NCBI GenBank assembly: GCA_949358305.1
Contig: CASHSZ010000013.1
Coordinates: 1-52,500 of the forward strand
Length of the DNA: 52,500 nucleotides
Direction of reading: 5' to 3'
Source: Strigamia acuminata
Lineage: Eukaryota; Arthropoda; Chilopoda; Geophilomorpha; Linotaeniidae
Shown: piece after piece, positions 24,456 through 35,202 of the stretch
Layout: every line of letters starts with the position of its first letter
Position numbering within the stretch: the first letter of the stretch is position 1
The notes under the pieces: model-generated
What the model was told of the DNA's origin: nothing
The model's database searches: none
The model's input: the letters and a program-made list of their open reading frames with translations, nothing else
Translations under genes and position numbers: made by a program

Positions 24456-25008
24456 TGTAGCTCTGTGGCGCAATAAATGCACGATAAATCGTGCTGGAAG
24501 CGTGAAAATAACGTGCTCACGGCAATGCATGAGCTGGAAAAATTGCCGTGATGCGTAAACGCGAGTTCGGGTCTGTATTGGGCCAGAAAACGCGTGTGCC
24601 ACACTTATAAAGACGTGTGGCACATAAACTAATACTGATAATTAACAAAATACACTTTAATTCGAGAAAACTTACATAATTGATCCAAAAACCATTGGAA
24701 AACATAGAGAAACACACTGGCTGTGTGCGCGGCCATTTGCAAAGTGCCAGAGACATCTGGTGGCCGAAAATAGAAACAATAAGTAGAAATACACACAGAA
24801 TAGAGGATGCATGATGCCAGATGGATAAGACACATCTAAAAGGCATCATGCATTCCCTTTACACAGAAACTAAGGAAAAACATAAGAAACAATACTAAAT
24901 TACCCCGAATAAGAAAAGATAACCGATGGATAATAAAATAAACATTTCAAAGTCATTTCACATCGAAAAACGATTTAATTAGGTGAAAAGCGGTTCCAAA
25001 GTCCAACA
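24456..25008 (-). repeat. 3' LTR, copia 2
   Basis: 553 bp; in element orientation it starts TGTTGGAC and ends GAGCTACA. Confidence 0.95.
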
Positions 25009-25020
25009 ATTCCCTCCTTC
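25009..25020 (-). promoter_or_regulatory. Polypurine tract, copia 2
   Basis: GAAGGAGGGAAT in element orientation, abutting the 3' LTR. Confidence 0.8.
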
Positions 25021-25054
25021 GATGTAAAATGTCGGTGTTGAATGATCGAAAAAG

Positions 25055-28000
25055 TTACTTCGAGACGAAAATGCGTGATAATAAATTCCGGAGGCGCTCT
25101 GAACTGAGCCACTTGGTGAAAATGTCGGATACATTTATCTCACCCGGAATCTTGCGGAGTTCGAAACATCCGGCAATATGCCACTCACGAAGCCAGTGAA
25201 ACTTCACTCGAATATGTTTCGTTTTCGAGTTCTCGATGTCGTTGTTCGTGAACTGAATCGAGGCGAGGGCATCGGAAAATATGATCGGTTTCGATAATCG
25301 ACGTAAAGGCGGAAATACTCGATAAATACTGTCCAACCAGTATAATTCCTTGACGATTTCGACTAATGCCACAAACTCGGCTTCCATGGTGGAGCAAGCA
25401 ACACTGGTCTGTTTCTTGCAGCTCCAGCCAATGGGCACACTTCCGATGTAGACAATGTATCCGCCGAATGATCTCGATGTAGCAATGTCGGAGGCCCAAG
25501 AGGCGTCTGTGCAACCCCACAGTTGACTCGAATCGCATTTCGAAAGTTCGATGGAATAATCACTCGTATTGGCCACATATCGAAGAACTTGAAGCAAACA
25601 CTTAATGTGGCTTTGGTCGTAGCAGTTGTTGTACTGCGAGAGAGCGATGACCGAGTATAAGATATCGGGACGAGTGCGAGAAGCGAGAAAAAGTAATGAT
25701 CCGATGAGCGACCGATACGGGAAATCCGGGAGATTGTCCAACGAGCCTTTCACGAGCGTGGTTCCCGGTGTAACAGGCACTTTAATGAGTGCATCGGACG
25801 AAACATTAAACTTTTTGAGGAGTTTATCGATGTAATTGCGTTGAGTCATGAAGACTTTCCCGTCACGACGCTCGAATTCCACTCCGAGCAACTTGGTTAT
25901 CGGGCCGAGGTTGACGATTTCGAACTTGCTCGTGATCAATGCAAGAATACGGTCTCGGATGTTCTCCGACGCGTAAAATAAAACGATGTCGTCAACGTAA
26001 ACTAACATGATGGCCGAATGTCCAAATGCGTAAACGCAATTACAAGCCGGAAATTTCTGGAATCCGAGTCCGGTTAACGTTTCATCGAGCTTTTGGTACC
26101 ACATGCGCCCCGACTGATGAAGACCGTAAAGCGACTTGGTCAACAACCAGACGTTGTCGGGCGAGGAGCATGTGGCACCGGCGGGAATCCGCATGTAGAT
26201 TTCGTGGTCGAGGTCGCCGTAGAGGTAGGCACATTTTACGTCGAGATGAGTATCCCTCCATCCTAACAAGACGACTAGAAGACAGAAGAAAAATCGGATG
26301 AGCACGAAGTTAACTACCGGACTAAAAACTTCATCGAAATCAACGCCCATTGTTTGGCGGAAACCTTGTGCGACAAGTCGGGCACGGTATCGATGAATTG
26401 TCCCGGTGGCGTCCGATTTTAACTTGAAAATCCACTTGCAAGCTAGGACTGTCTTATCGGGTGGACGCGGAACCTCTTTGTAAACCTCGCGCTTCTTGAA
26501 AGTAGAAAGCTCCTCGTCGATTGCTTCGGTCCATTTCGGTGCTTCGGGCAATTTAACTGCTTCGGCATATGTGGCCGGTTCCCGAAAACACATGAAGACA
26601 CGATGAGGCGATGGTGGAACATAGGGCATGTGGTGTTCCAAATTGCCAAAAAAGAAAATAGACTCGTCATACGGTAGCCGATGTGCGAAACAATAAGCGG
26701 CGATATCGTTTTGCGACCGCAAGCGGACACCGTGTTCCGGATAATAATAAACGTCGACCTTGATCTTTCCCGGGATTTGATCTTTCCGGAGATGTTCCTC
26801 TCTCCTCCATCCGCTGAAGGGCGAAACGCCGCCAATAAAACTCCAAGGGCAATGAAGAGCACGTAAAGGGGCCAAACTAGGCGTACCCGGAGCGGGAATA
26901 GGCAAGGCGGCCGCTTCGTCAAGAAGGTCGTCGTCAAAGTCAGAACCCTGTACAGACATCGCCGTGGTGTCGTCAAGACATGGAAGAGTTGGGTAAGAGA
27001 TCGAACGTCGCAGCTGGGGTAAACGCGTGGAACGTATGGTTGGAGAAAATTGGCCATGTCCTGCAACGGTCGCTGCAGTAACGGAGTCATCGGCAGCGGT
27101 CACGGAGCCATCAGGAATAGCCTCACCATCCAGAGGCACGCTTGCAGCGGCGGACGGGGCAAATGAAGCGAAAGACGGAGCGGTCGAAGCGACAGACTGA
27201 GCACGACTGATAATTCCATCATCGTCACTACTGCCGGCGGAAGAATCGTTATCCGAATCGCGACGTCGTCGAGGCCAAGGTTGAGTTGGGAAATTATCAT
27301 GAAAAGTGACACGCGACGGGGTGTGGCCACGAGCAGGCTCCTCCATGGGTGGAGCATTGTCATCCGGATCCGGAACATAAAAGGGCGAGCGTTTAAAGTT
27401 CTGCCGTTCATCGATTTGGACGTGGACAGTTTCGGTGACAGTGTTCGTAGCCGGATTCAAAACTCGATAACCGCGAGTACCAGAAGCGTAGCCGACGAGA
27501 AATCCCTCCCACGCTCGAGGATCCAGTTTGTTGCGTCCAGGCGCGGTGAAGTGCACCCAGCACTTGGAACCGATTTTACGAAAATGTCTGACGGAGAGAG
27601 CTCGCTGGCGCCACAAAATGTACGGGATTTCGTCGTTGAGCTTCGAATGCGGACTTCGGTTCTTGATGTACACGAAAGTCACAGCAAGTTCGGCCCAAAG
27701 CGTATGCGGAAATCCGGTTTCGGATCTAACGGAGCGGAGATAATCGCCCATCGTCCGGTTCAGGCGTTCGGCGACTCCATTCATCTGTGGGCTCGCGGGG
27801 TTGGTCCGTTGCGCAACAATACCCTTGTCGGCGAGATAACGGTCAAAATCCCTTGAAATGAATTCTCCTCCACGGTCGGTACGAATCGTTTTGATCCGGC
27901 AATCGGCTATACGTTCGACACGGGAAACAAAGTCTTTGAACGTAGCGAAAACATCGGATTTACGGGCAATCGGGAAAAGCCAGGCATACCTGGTGGCGTC

Positions 28001-29962
28001 GTCGATAATGGTGAAGGCGAAATTAGCGCCACCAATGGAAGGCAGTCTCGACGGGCCCCAGACGTCCATGTGAAGCAATTCAAGCGGTTTCGTGGTCGAA
28101 GGCGCGGAAATCGGCTTATGCGAAGCACGCGTAGACTTGGCGACACGGCACGTGTTGCATGAAAGTTCCTGTCGAACAGCAGCTGGATCAAGTCCGTAAA
28201 CCTGGGAGTTAACAGCCAAAGTCCGCATGGCTTTGGTGTGCAGGTGACCCAGTCTGCTGTGCCACAATCCCGTGGCATCCGCGACGTTGACCGACGTAGT
28301 AACCTGTTTAGGAGGTGATGTTGCATTTGACTTAGCAACAGGAGGAGGTGATGTTGCGTTTGACTTGGCAACGGGAAGAGGAGAGGTGAGGGCATTGGAA
28401 TACATCCGGATCTGTTGAGGTTGGGATCCGGGAATAGGAGCAGGACTGGTAGGAAAAAGTGAAGGGACCAGTAAGGTGTTGGAGGAGACGGGCAAGCGGA
28501 AATCGGTCATATTGTCAGCCGACTTCGTCTTAGCCTTGTTGGAAGACTTGGGCAATGCGGGAAAGTCCTCTTCCTTCGTCACTAGAGTGGTCGGTGTCGG
28601 AGTCGGAGGCAACGATGAAACGGGTGGAGGACTCGAAACATTAGTCGGAGCGGCGAATGGCGAGATAAGCCCATCCACGAAATAAAGTCCAGACTTCTGT
28701 TTCGCCCGAAGAACACTTAGTTTGATATCCGTTTCATACGTGTGCAATTCCGAGTTGTGAATGTGGATGTGATGTCCGCATTTATCAATCCGAGAAACCG
28801 AGATAAGATTGGCGCCGAAGTCAGGTGCGAATAAGACGTCGCGTAGCATTACGGTGCATTCGCAGCCATCGATGAGCGACTTGACCGGAACGTCACCTTT
28901 GCCTGTGACCTTCGAACTGCCTTGTCCTAACTCGATGTTGAACGGGACAACGGAAACAAAGTTCGTGAACCACGCTTGAACGTGCGAGACGTGGTCTGTT
29001 GCGCCACAATCAACGATCCATTCGTGGGATTGGAGGAAATGCACAGTCGGTGCTGTAACAACTGGTGGCGCAGACAAGAGGTACGCAGCATCACGTCGCG
29101 GGCGGGAAATTTCACGGCTTTGACCACCCGGTTGCTGAGAATTGGTTCCCTTTCGACGTCGGTTTTTGCTGCGAGATCGTCCTTGTAGTGCAGCTGCCGG
29201 TTGCTGTTCCTTCAATTGTCGGCGCGGAAGAGGGCATTTGTTCGCGTAGTGGCCCATCTGATCGCAATTGAAACAACGAATTTTCGATAGTGGACGAGGA
29301 TTGCGAGATTGACTGCGGTTGCGATTGTCCGCGGCGAATGCCGACGTCTTCTTCGTATTGTGATCGGATTTCGACTTCAAACGAAGGTATTCCGACAAGA
29401 GCTGTTCGGAGACTTTGGCCGGGGTAAAATTCGCCAACGGCCAATGGTAAATGGAGAACGTTGCCTGGTCGTAATCCGCCGGAAGAAAATCGAGGTACTG
29501 GTAGGCCTGATGTCGAGGGAGAATGTCCTCTCCGATGTCCTTCAATTGACGAACCATCAGGTCTACACGCCCCAGGAAATCGGGCATCTCCTCGTTCGGC
29601 TCCAGTTTCAATTGCAAGAACTGTCGGCGCATAGCTGCCTGACGGGCGAGTGAACTGGGGGCGTAGATCTTGGCGAGCATGTCCCATTGTTCCTTCGGTG
29701 TCTCGCAGCCATCGAGTGCCGACTGTTTGGCTTCGGATACCAAACAATAAATGGTTCCTAGGGCTCGTTCCTTCCGACGTTGATATTTGCGTTTCCCCTT
29801 GTCATCCGCCGTCTTCAGAAAATCCTCCTCGCCGTCTTCTGTGACGTGATGCCACAGGCCTTCACTTTTGAGCAACATCTTAACTGTTCGTTGCCATTGT
29901 TCGTAGTTGCCGGTCGTCAGGACCGGTACACGTCCCGACGTCGCTTCGGAAGCCTTTTGCAT
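25055..29962 (-). CDS. gag-pol: Copia 2 Gag-Pol polyprotein, complete
   Basis: One open frame of 1,635 codons from ATG at 29,962 (MQKASEATSG); the frame is open 22 codons further up but without an ATG. Domains: Gag with NYEQWQRTVKMLLKSEGLWHHV; CCHC knuckle CFNCDQMGHYANKC (residues about 230-243); basic linker; retropepsin site WIVDCGATDH (Asp 318); GAG-pre-integrase WHSRLGHLHTKAM; integrase core with Asp in HMDVWGPSR, Asp in RTDRGGEF and Glu in GVAERLNRT; Ser/Ala-rich spacer; RT with RARLVAQGFRQ, LYGLHQSGRMWY and VYVDD (about nt 25,990-26,000); RNase H with CTDASWA, STMEAEFVAL and FSDALASIQ; tail ending SDIFTKWL. Length suits a full copia polyprotein. The protease triad reads D-C-G where D-S/T-G is usual (Cys codon at 29,006-29,008). 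Expression would start from the LTR at 30,681-31,233 after a 0.7-kb leader. Confidence 0.95.
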   Translation of the reverse strand: MQKASEATSGRVPVLTTGNYEQWQRTVKMLLKSEGLWHHVTEDGEEDFLKTADDKGKRKYQRRKERALGTIYCLVSEAKQSALDGCETPKEQWDMLAKIYAPSSLARQAAMRRQFLQLKLEPNEEMPDFLGRVDLMVRQLKDIGEDILPRHQAYQYLDFLPADYDQATFSIYHWPLANFTPAKVSEQLLSEYLRLKSKSDHNTKKTSAFAADNRNRSQSRNPRPLSKIRCFNCDQMGHYANKCPLPRRQLKEQQPAAALQGRSRSKNRRRKGTNSQQPGGQSREISRPRRDAAYLLSAPPVVTAPTVHFLQSHEWIVDCGATDHVSHVQAWFTNFVSVVPFNIELGQGSSKVTGKGDVPVKSLIDGCECTVMLRDVLFAPDFGANLISVSRIDKCGHHIHIHNSELHTYETDIKLSVLRAKQKSGLYFVDGLISPFAAPTNVSSPPPVSSLPPTPTPTTLVTKEEDFPALPKSSNKAKTKSADNMTDFRLPVSSNTLLVPSLFPTSPAPIPGSQPQQIRMYSNALTSPLPVAKSNATSPPPVAKSNATSPPKQVTTSVNVADATGLWHSRLGHLHTKAMRTLAVNSQVYGLDPAAVRQELSCNTCRVAKSTRASHKPISAPSTTKPLELLHMDVWGPSRLPSIGGANFAFTIIDDATRYAWLFPIARKSDVFATFKDFVSRVERIADCRIKTIRTDRGGEFISRDFDRYLADKGIVAQRTNPASPQMNGVAERLNRTMGDYLRSVRSETGFPHTLWAELAVTFVYIKNRSPHSKLNDEIPYILWRQRALSVRHFRKIGSKCWVHFTAPGRNKLDPRAWEGFLVGYASGTRGYRVLNPATNTVTETVHVQIDERQNFKRSPFYVPDPDDNAPPMEEPARGHTPSRVTFHDNFPTQPWPRRRRDSDNDSSAGSSDDDGIISRAQSVASTAPSFASFAPSAAASVPLDGEAIPDGSVTAADDSVTAATVAGHGQFSPTIRSTRLPQLRRSISYPTLPCLDDTTAMSVQGSDFDDDLLDEAAALPIPAPGTPSLAPLRALHCPWSFIGGVSPFSGWRREEHLRKDQIPGKIKVDVYYYPEHGVRLRSQNDIAAYCFAHRLPYDESIFFFGNLEHHMPYVPPSPHRVFMCFREPATYAEAVKLPEAPKWTEAIDEELSTFKKREVYKEVPRPPDKTVLACKWIFKLKSDATGTIHRYRARLVAQGFRQTMGVDFDEVFSPVVNFVLIRFFFCLLVVLLGWRDTHLDVKCAYLYGDLDHEIYMRIPAGATCSSPDNVWLLTKSLYGLHQSGRMWYQKLDETLTGLGFQKFPACNCVYAFGHSAIMLVYVDDIVLFYASENIRDRILALITSKFEIVNLGPITKLLGVEFERRDGKVFMTQRNYIDKLLKKFNVSSDALIKVPVTPGTTLVKGSLDNLPDFPYRSLIGSLLFLASRTRPDILYSVIALSQYNNCYDQSHIKCLLQVLRYVANTSDYSIELSKCDSSQLWGCTDASWASDIATSRSFGGYIVYIGSVPIGWSCKKQTSVACSTMEAEFVALVEIVKELYWLDSIYRVFPPLRRLSKPIIFSDALASIQFTNNDIENSKTKHIRVKFHWLREWHIAGCFELRKIPGEINVSDIFTKWLSSERLRNLLSRIFVSK

Positions 29963-30128
29963 GATTGCGGAGGAAAAATCGTCGAAAAATTTCCGAAAAT
30001 CGAAGCACAATTGACGAAATCGAAGCACTTTTCACTCGAAGCACTCGAAGCACTACCGACGCACACACAAACGTTGTTCGAAGCGGAAAGACCTCGACGG
30101 GGAGCCAATGCTAAAATTGGCTGAGAAC

Positions 30129-30213
30129 CTTAGACAAGTGTCCCCCTAACGTCCTTTATGACCACCTGGGGCCGCGGGAATGTTAGGTGGCGCAGGGCTC
30201 AGCCTTGTCTAAG
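30129..30213 (-). other. Leader stem-loop of copia 2
   Basis: CTTAGACAAG and CTTGTCTAAG are exact inverted copies 65 bp apart; an inner CCTAAC/GTTAGG pairing extends the fold. Its place in the leader suggests a packaging or dimerisation structure (inference). Confidence 0.45.
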
Positions 30214-30666
30214 AATACAGTGACGCTTGCCCAGATTTGGACGAAGGGCGCCAAGGATTCTAATTGACCCACACCAAAAAACTTAAAACTAACAAATAAA
30301 TTCGAAATCTGAAATAAAAAGGAGAAGTTGATGAATCTGTGTGCACAGACGTCCCTGTGCACACCGCGCATAAAAAATGCGGAATTCTTCGAAAGATCGC
30401 CGACCGATTTCGAAAATCGGGAAAAAAATCGCCGTCCGATTGTGAAAATCGGGAAAAACTTCTGAAAAAAAATTCGCCGTACACCGGGGTACTAAGCGAG
30501 ATGAAGTTCTATGTGGCCACACTGTACTCCGGGGTACAAAGTGTGTCGAGACATCGGAAATTCGGCGAAAAACTGGAAATAAACAAAAATTTCCGCACAA
30601 ATCGCGAAAAAATCGCGAAATTTACGGAAAATTAGTGAAAAAACGAGGCACTGGTGTCTTTCCAGG

Positions 30667-30678
30667 CCTCTGCTACCA
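30667..30678 (-). promoter_or_regulatory. Primer-binding site, copia 2
   Basis: Reads TGGTAGCAGAGG on the minus strand, same primer tRNA as element 1. Confidence 0.85.
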
Positions 30679-30680
30679 CT

Positions 30681-31233
30681 TGTAGCTCTGTGGCGCAATA
30701 AATGCACGATAAATCGTGCTGGAAGCGTGAAAATAACGTGCTCACGGCAATGCATGAGCTGGAAAAATTGCCGTGATGCGTAAACGCGAGTTCGGGTCTG
30801 TATTGGGCCAGAAAACGCGTGTGCCACACTTATAAAGACGTGTGGCACATAAACTAATACTGATAATTAACAAAATACACTTTAATTCGAGAAAACTTAC
30901 ATAATTGATCCAAAAACCATTGGAAAACATAGAGAAACACACTGGCTGTGTGCGCGGCCATTTGCAAAGTGCCGGAGACATCTGGTGGCCGAAAATAGAA
31001 ACAATAAGTAGAAATACACACAGAATAGAGGATGCATGATGCCAGATGGATAAGACACATCTAAAAGGCATCATGCATTCCCTTTACACAGAAACTAAGG
31101 AAAAACATAAGAAACAATACTAAATTACCCCGAATAAGAAAAGATAACCGATGGATAATAAAATAAACATTTCAAAGTCATTTCACATCGAAAAACGATT
31201 TAATTAGGTGAAAAGCGGTTCCAAAGTCCAACA
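30681..31233 (-). repeat. 5' LTR, copia 2
   Basis: 553 bp, one difference seen from 24,456-25,008; followed by the GTTAA duplication and the satellite. Confidence 0.95.
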
Positions 31234-33190
31234 GTTAACGGCCCGTGCGGGCCGTTGCGGGCCGTTGACGGGCCGTTGACGGGCCGTTAACGGGCCGTTA
31301 ACGGGCCGTTACGGCGTGAATCGAAAAAATCAACAACCGACAACACGTACATGAAAACGCGTACAACATTCATAGACATTAATCTCGAATCCTGTTTTTG
31401 GTTTTACGCCGTTAACGGGCCGTTAACGGGCCGTTAACGGCCCGTTAACGGCCCGCGTGAGGTCGTACGGGCCGTCGGCGAGCCGAAGTCCGGGAACGAA
31501 GGCCGTGACGGGATCGTGACGGGACCGTCAGCGGCCCGTTAACGGCCCGTGCGGGCCGTTGCGGGATCGTGACGGGATCGTCGACGGCCCGTTAACGGCC
31601 CGTGCGGGCCGTTGCGGGCCGTTGACGGGCCGTTGACGGGCCGTTAACGGGCCGTTAACGGGCCGTTACGGCGTGAATCGAAAAAATCAACAACCGACAA
31701 CACGTACGTGAAAACGCGTACAACATTCATAGACATTAATCTCGAATCCTGTTTTCGGTTTTGCCCCGTTAACGGGCCGTTAACGGGCCGTTAACGGGCC
31801 GTTAACGGCCCGTGCGGGCCGTTGCGGGATCGTGACGGGACCGTCGACGGCCCGTTAACGGCCCGTGCGGGCCGTTGCGGGATCGTGACGGGACCGTCAG
31901 CGGCCCGTTAACGGCCCGTGCGGGCCGTTGCGGGATCGTGACGGGATCGTCGACGGCCCGTTAACGGCCCGTGCGGGCCGTTGCGGGATCGTGACGGGAC
32001 CGTCAGCGGCCCGTTAACGGCCCGTGCGGGCCGTTGCGGGATCGTGACGGGATCGTCGACGGCCCGTTAACGGCCCGTGCGGGCCGTTGCGGGCCGTTGA
32101 CGGGCCGTTGACGGGCCGTTAACGGGCCGTTAACGGGCCGTTACGGCGTGAATCGAAAAAATCAACAACCGACAACACGTACATGAAAACGCGTACAACA
32201 TTCATAGACATTAATCTCGAATCCTGTTTTTGGTTTTACGCCGTTAACGGGCCGTTAACGGGCCGTTAACGGCCCGTTAACGGCCCGCGTGAGGTCGTAC
32301 GGGCCGTCGGCGAGCCGAAGTCCGGGAACGAAGGCCGTGACGGGATCGTGACGGGACCGTCAGCGGCCCGTTAACGGCCCGTGCGGGCCGTTGCGGGATC
32401 GTGACGGGATCGTCGACGGCCCGTTAACGGCCCGTGCGGGCCGTTGCGGGCCGTTGACGGGCCGTTGACGGGCCGTTAACGGGCCGTTAACGGGCCGTTA
32501 CGGCGTGAATCGAAAAAATCAACAACCGACAACACGTACGTGAAAACGCGTACAACATTCATAGACATTAATCTCGAATCCTGTTTTTGGTTTTACGCCG
32601 TTAACGGCCCGCACAGGCCGTGACGGGATCGTGACGGGACTGTCGGCGGCCCGTTAACGGCCCGCACGAGCCGTGACGGGATCGTGACGGGACCGTCGGC
32701 AGCCCGTTAACGGCCCGTACGACTCCATGCGGGCCGTTGACGGGATCGTGACGGGACCGTCGGCAGCCCGTTAACGGCCCGCACGGGCCGTGACGGGATC
32801 GTGACGGGACCGTCGGCGGCCCGTTAACGGCCCGCACGAGCCGTGACGGGATCGTGACGGGACCGTCGGCAGCCCGTTAACGGCCCGCACGGGCCGTGAC
32901 GGGATCGTGACGGGACCGTCGGCGGCCCGTTAACGGCCCGCACGAGCCGTGACGGGATCGTGACGGGACCGTCGGCGGCCCGTTAACGGCTTGTACGGGC
33001 CGTTACGGGATCGTGACGGGACCGTCGGCGGCCCGTTAACGACTCGCACGGGCCGTTAACGGGGTCGTTACGGGACCGTCGGCGGCCCGTGCGGCGGCCT
33101 CGCCAACCTCGTGCGGCCCGTTAACGGCCCGTACGGGCCGTTACGGGGCCGTTGCGGGATCGTCGGCGGCCCGTTAACGGCCCGCACGGG
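31234..33190. repeat. GTTAAC-palindrome satellite, block 3
   Basis: The array resumes with spacer starts at 31,309, 31,666, 32,141 and 32,498 (357, 475, 357 bp), matching block 2 exactly in spacing. From about 32,600 it becomes a plain 53-bp tandem array (CGTTAAC at 32,822, 32,875 and so on) with more variants, and decays by about 33,190: the likely edge of the array. Confidence 0.92.
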
Positions 33191-33764
33191 ACAACGGGCG
33201 CCAACGAGCGCCGGTAGTCCCGGTAATTTGTTTCAAAATAAATATTTGTCACCGTCTCCCCTCCCTCCTCCTCCTCCCCCTCCTCTCCCTCTCGAGGCCA
33301 GACACGGCCGCTCCAAAATACGAACCACGACGATGCCTCCGTACCGATAGACCGAGTGGGTCGCGCGACAGACAATGCGCGCAAACTACCGTCGGCGCAC
33401 GGTGTGCACGGCGCAACACCACGGAAGTAACTACCGGTGCGCCCCTCGTGCGTGCGAGGCAACCCCGAGCTCGCTTAAAGAAGCCACGCAACAACAACCG
33501 AGTTCGTTTATCTATTTATTTATTTTTTATTCGTCTAGCATTTTAAACGAATCGATGAAAACAAATGAAAACAAACAAACAAATTAATAAACAAATCGAA
33601 TACATAAAAAAATAAAATAAAATAAAATAAAATAAAATAAAATAAAGATGAAATGAAATGAAATAAAATGAAATATTGGCCGTTTCGATCCTCGATGTCG
33701 CCTTTATCTGCCTATCCATCTATTCTGAAATGAGAGAAGAAAAGATGAGTATTCGAAGAGGCGC
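33191..33764. other. Intergenic region
   Basis: Pyrimidine-rich stretch near 33,255-33,293, an (AAAAT)n run at about 33,604-33,645, and T-rich sequence near 33,505-33,535 that could hold the polyadenylation signal of gene A (TTTATT on +). No gene recognised. Confidence 0.5.
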
Positions 33765-34997
33765 TTAGTGGAGAATTCGCTCACTGTCCCGTTTCTTCGA
33801 CTCGCGGGTAACCGCCGGTGCGTCGGAGGAGCCACCAGTGTTGGGTGGCGGCTAAAAAAAAAAAAAAAAAAAAAAAAACGAATGTTTGTCGAAATACGGG
33901 GAAAAAAAGGTGCGTACATGCACGGTGAACGTTTTCCACCGACTGACTCACTCACCATGCGCATCAGCATTCTAACTATAGCGCGGTGCGCGTCCAACGC
34001 CAAACGCGAGAACACGGGGCCTCCAGCCGGGAGCAACTCGACTCCATCGGCGACGTCTCGGTCGTCGCTCTCTTCCTCCTCTTCCTCTTCATCTTCTTCT
34101 TCTTCCTCTTCTTCTCCTTCTCCTCCCTCTCCTCCTTCTTCGCCCTCTCCCTCCTCCGCCACTGTCTTTGCCGGAGCCTCCAGCCCGCCCGACAAGGGAG
34201 CGGCGGACGACGTAGATGGGACGGCGTCGCTCGACGACGAGGCGACGACGCGCGCTGGCGACGATTCTCCGTCTTGACGCGGCTGGAAAATGGAGGGGGA
34301 ATAGGCGAATGAATAGACGAATGAACGACGACAATCTTGACGGGATACCTTTTTGGTTGGCGCCGGATCGCCCGCTTCCCCGGGACGCTTTACCGTTCGC
34401 TGCGTCTCCGGCGACTGTGGCTGCGTCGGCGTCTCCGACGTCCCCGGTGACGGTGGTTGCGACGGTAGCTGCGACTGCGGCGGCTGCAGCTGCGTCAGCG
34501 CCTCGTTCTCGCTCCCACTCTCGCTCTCGTTTTCGATCGGCATCTGTAGAGAAGGAATAAATTAAATTAAATTGAATTAAATCGAAGCGCGAGCGCGGTA
34601 AAACCGAAAGAAGAAGGGGTGGAGGTGAGGAAAAGAGACCGAAGGACGAGCGAGAGGGGGGCGCTATAGTTTCACCGCACGACTCGTTGCACTATACGAA
34701 TTGCCCCGAAACAAACGCCTATTTATTTCTTTATTTTTTTTTATTTATTCATTCATTCGTTAATCTCGTCCACTCGTTAAGTTTTATCAAATTCGTTAAA
34801 CTCGTTCGTCCATTCGTCAAATTGGTCGTTTCGTCTAGCGACGAGAACAACGGCGACGCTAACGTTTACGCGAGTAACTCGGTGAGTTCGTGCATTCTGC
34901 GCACGCAAAACGCGAACGCGGCCAATTGACAAAATAACATTTTACAAGTAATGGTTTAATAATTTACCTCCGTGTGCGAAGCGCGTGTCGCGTCCAT
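33765..34997 (-). CDS. Gene A: acidic Ser/Pro-rich protein, 4 exons
   Basis: Hand-built model: exons 34997-34968, 34543-34349, 34282-33956 and 33851-33765, all junctions in phase 0, 212 residues. Introns begin GTAAAT, GTATCC and GTGAGT and end CTACAG, TTCCAG and TTTTAG. Exon 1 encodes MDATRASHTE; without it, translation could start at the ATG (34,543) directly after the CTACAG acceptor. The protein has a Gln/Pro/Ser/Thr-rich N half, an acidic run of nearly 30 Glu/Asp (residues about 127-155), a short hydrophobic helix (FSRLALDAHRAIVRMLMRM) and a basic C-terminal tail (RESKKRDSERILH). No family recognised; the composition suggests a nuclear or chromatin protein, which is inference. The 66-bp second intron is a multiple of three and also open, so retention would not break the frame. 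Confidence 0.5.
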
Positions 34998-35171
34998 TGT
35001 GTCTGTCTGTCTGATTTTGGCGAATGAACCGACGCGACGCCCGGTGATAACAATGGCGATAATGACACGCGACGTAGCATACTTCTAGCTAAACAACAAT
35101 AATAATAATAATTCATTAAAAAAATAAAATGAAATAGAATAATTAAATAAACAAACAAAATAATAAATAGA

Positions 35172-35202
<31 letters not shown>

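Larger units (their letters stand above)
29963..30680 (-). other. Leader of copia 2 with primer site and hairpin
   Basis: 718 bp between the 5' LTR and the gag ATG. Primer site AGTGGTAGCAGAGG is at the LTR edge. A stem-loop with 10-bp perfect arms (30,129-30,138 and 30,204-30,213) lies about 170 nt before the ATG. No convincing ORF. Confidence 0.65.
24456..31233 (-). mobile_element. Ty1/copia LTR retrotransposon 2, intact
   Basis: A 6,778-bp element on the minus strand, 553-bp LTRs, TSD GTTAA (24451-24455, 31234-31238). The primer site reads as CCTCTGCTACCA on + (30,667-30,678) and the purine tract as ATTCCCTCCTTC (25,009-25,020). Only one LTR difference was noticed (AGTGCCAGAG versus AGTGCCGGAG). 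The single long gag-pol frame is uninterrupted, so this copy may be competent. Confidence 0.95.
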
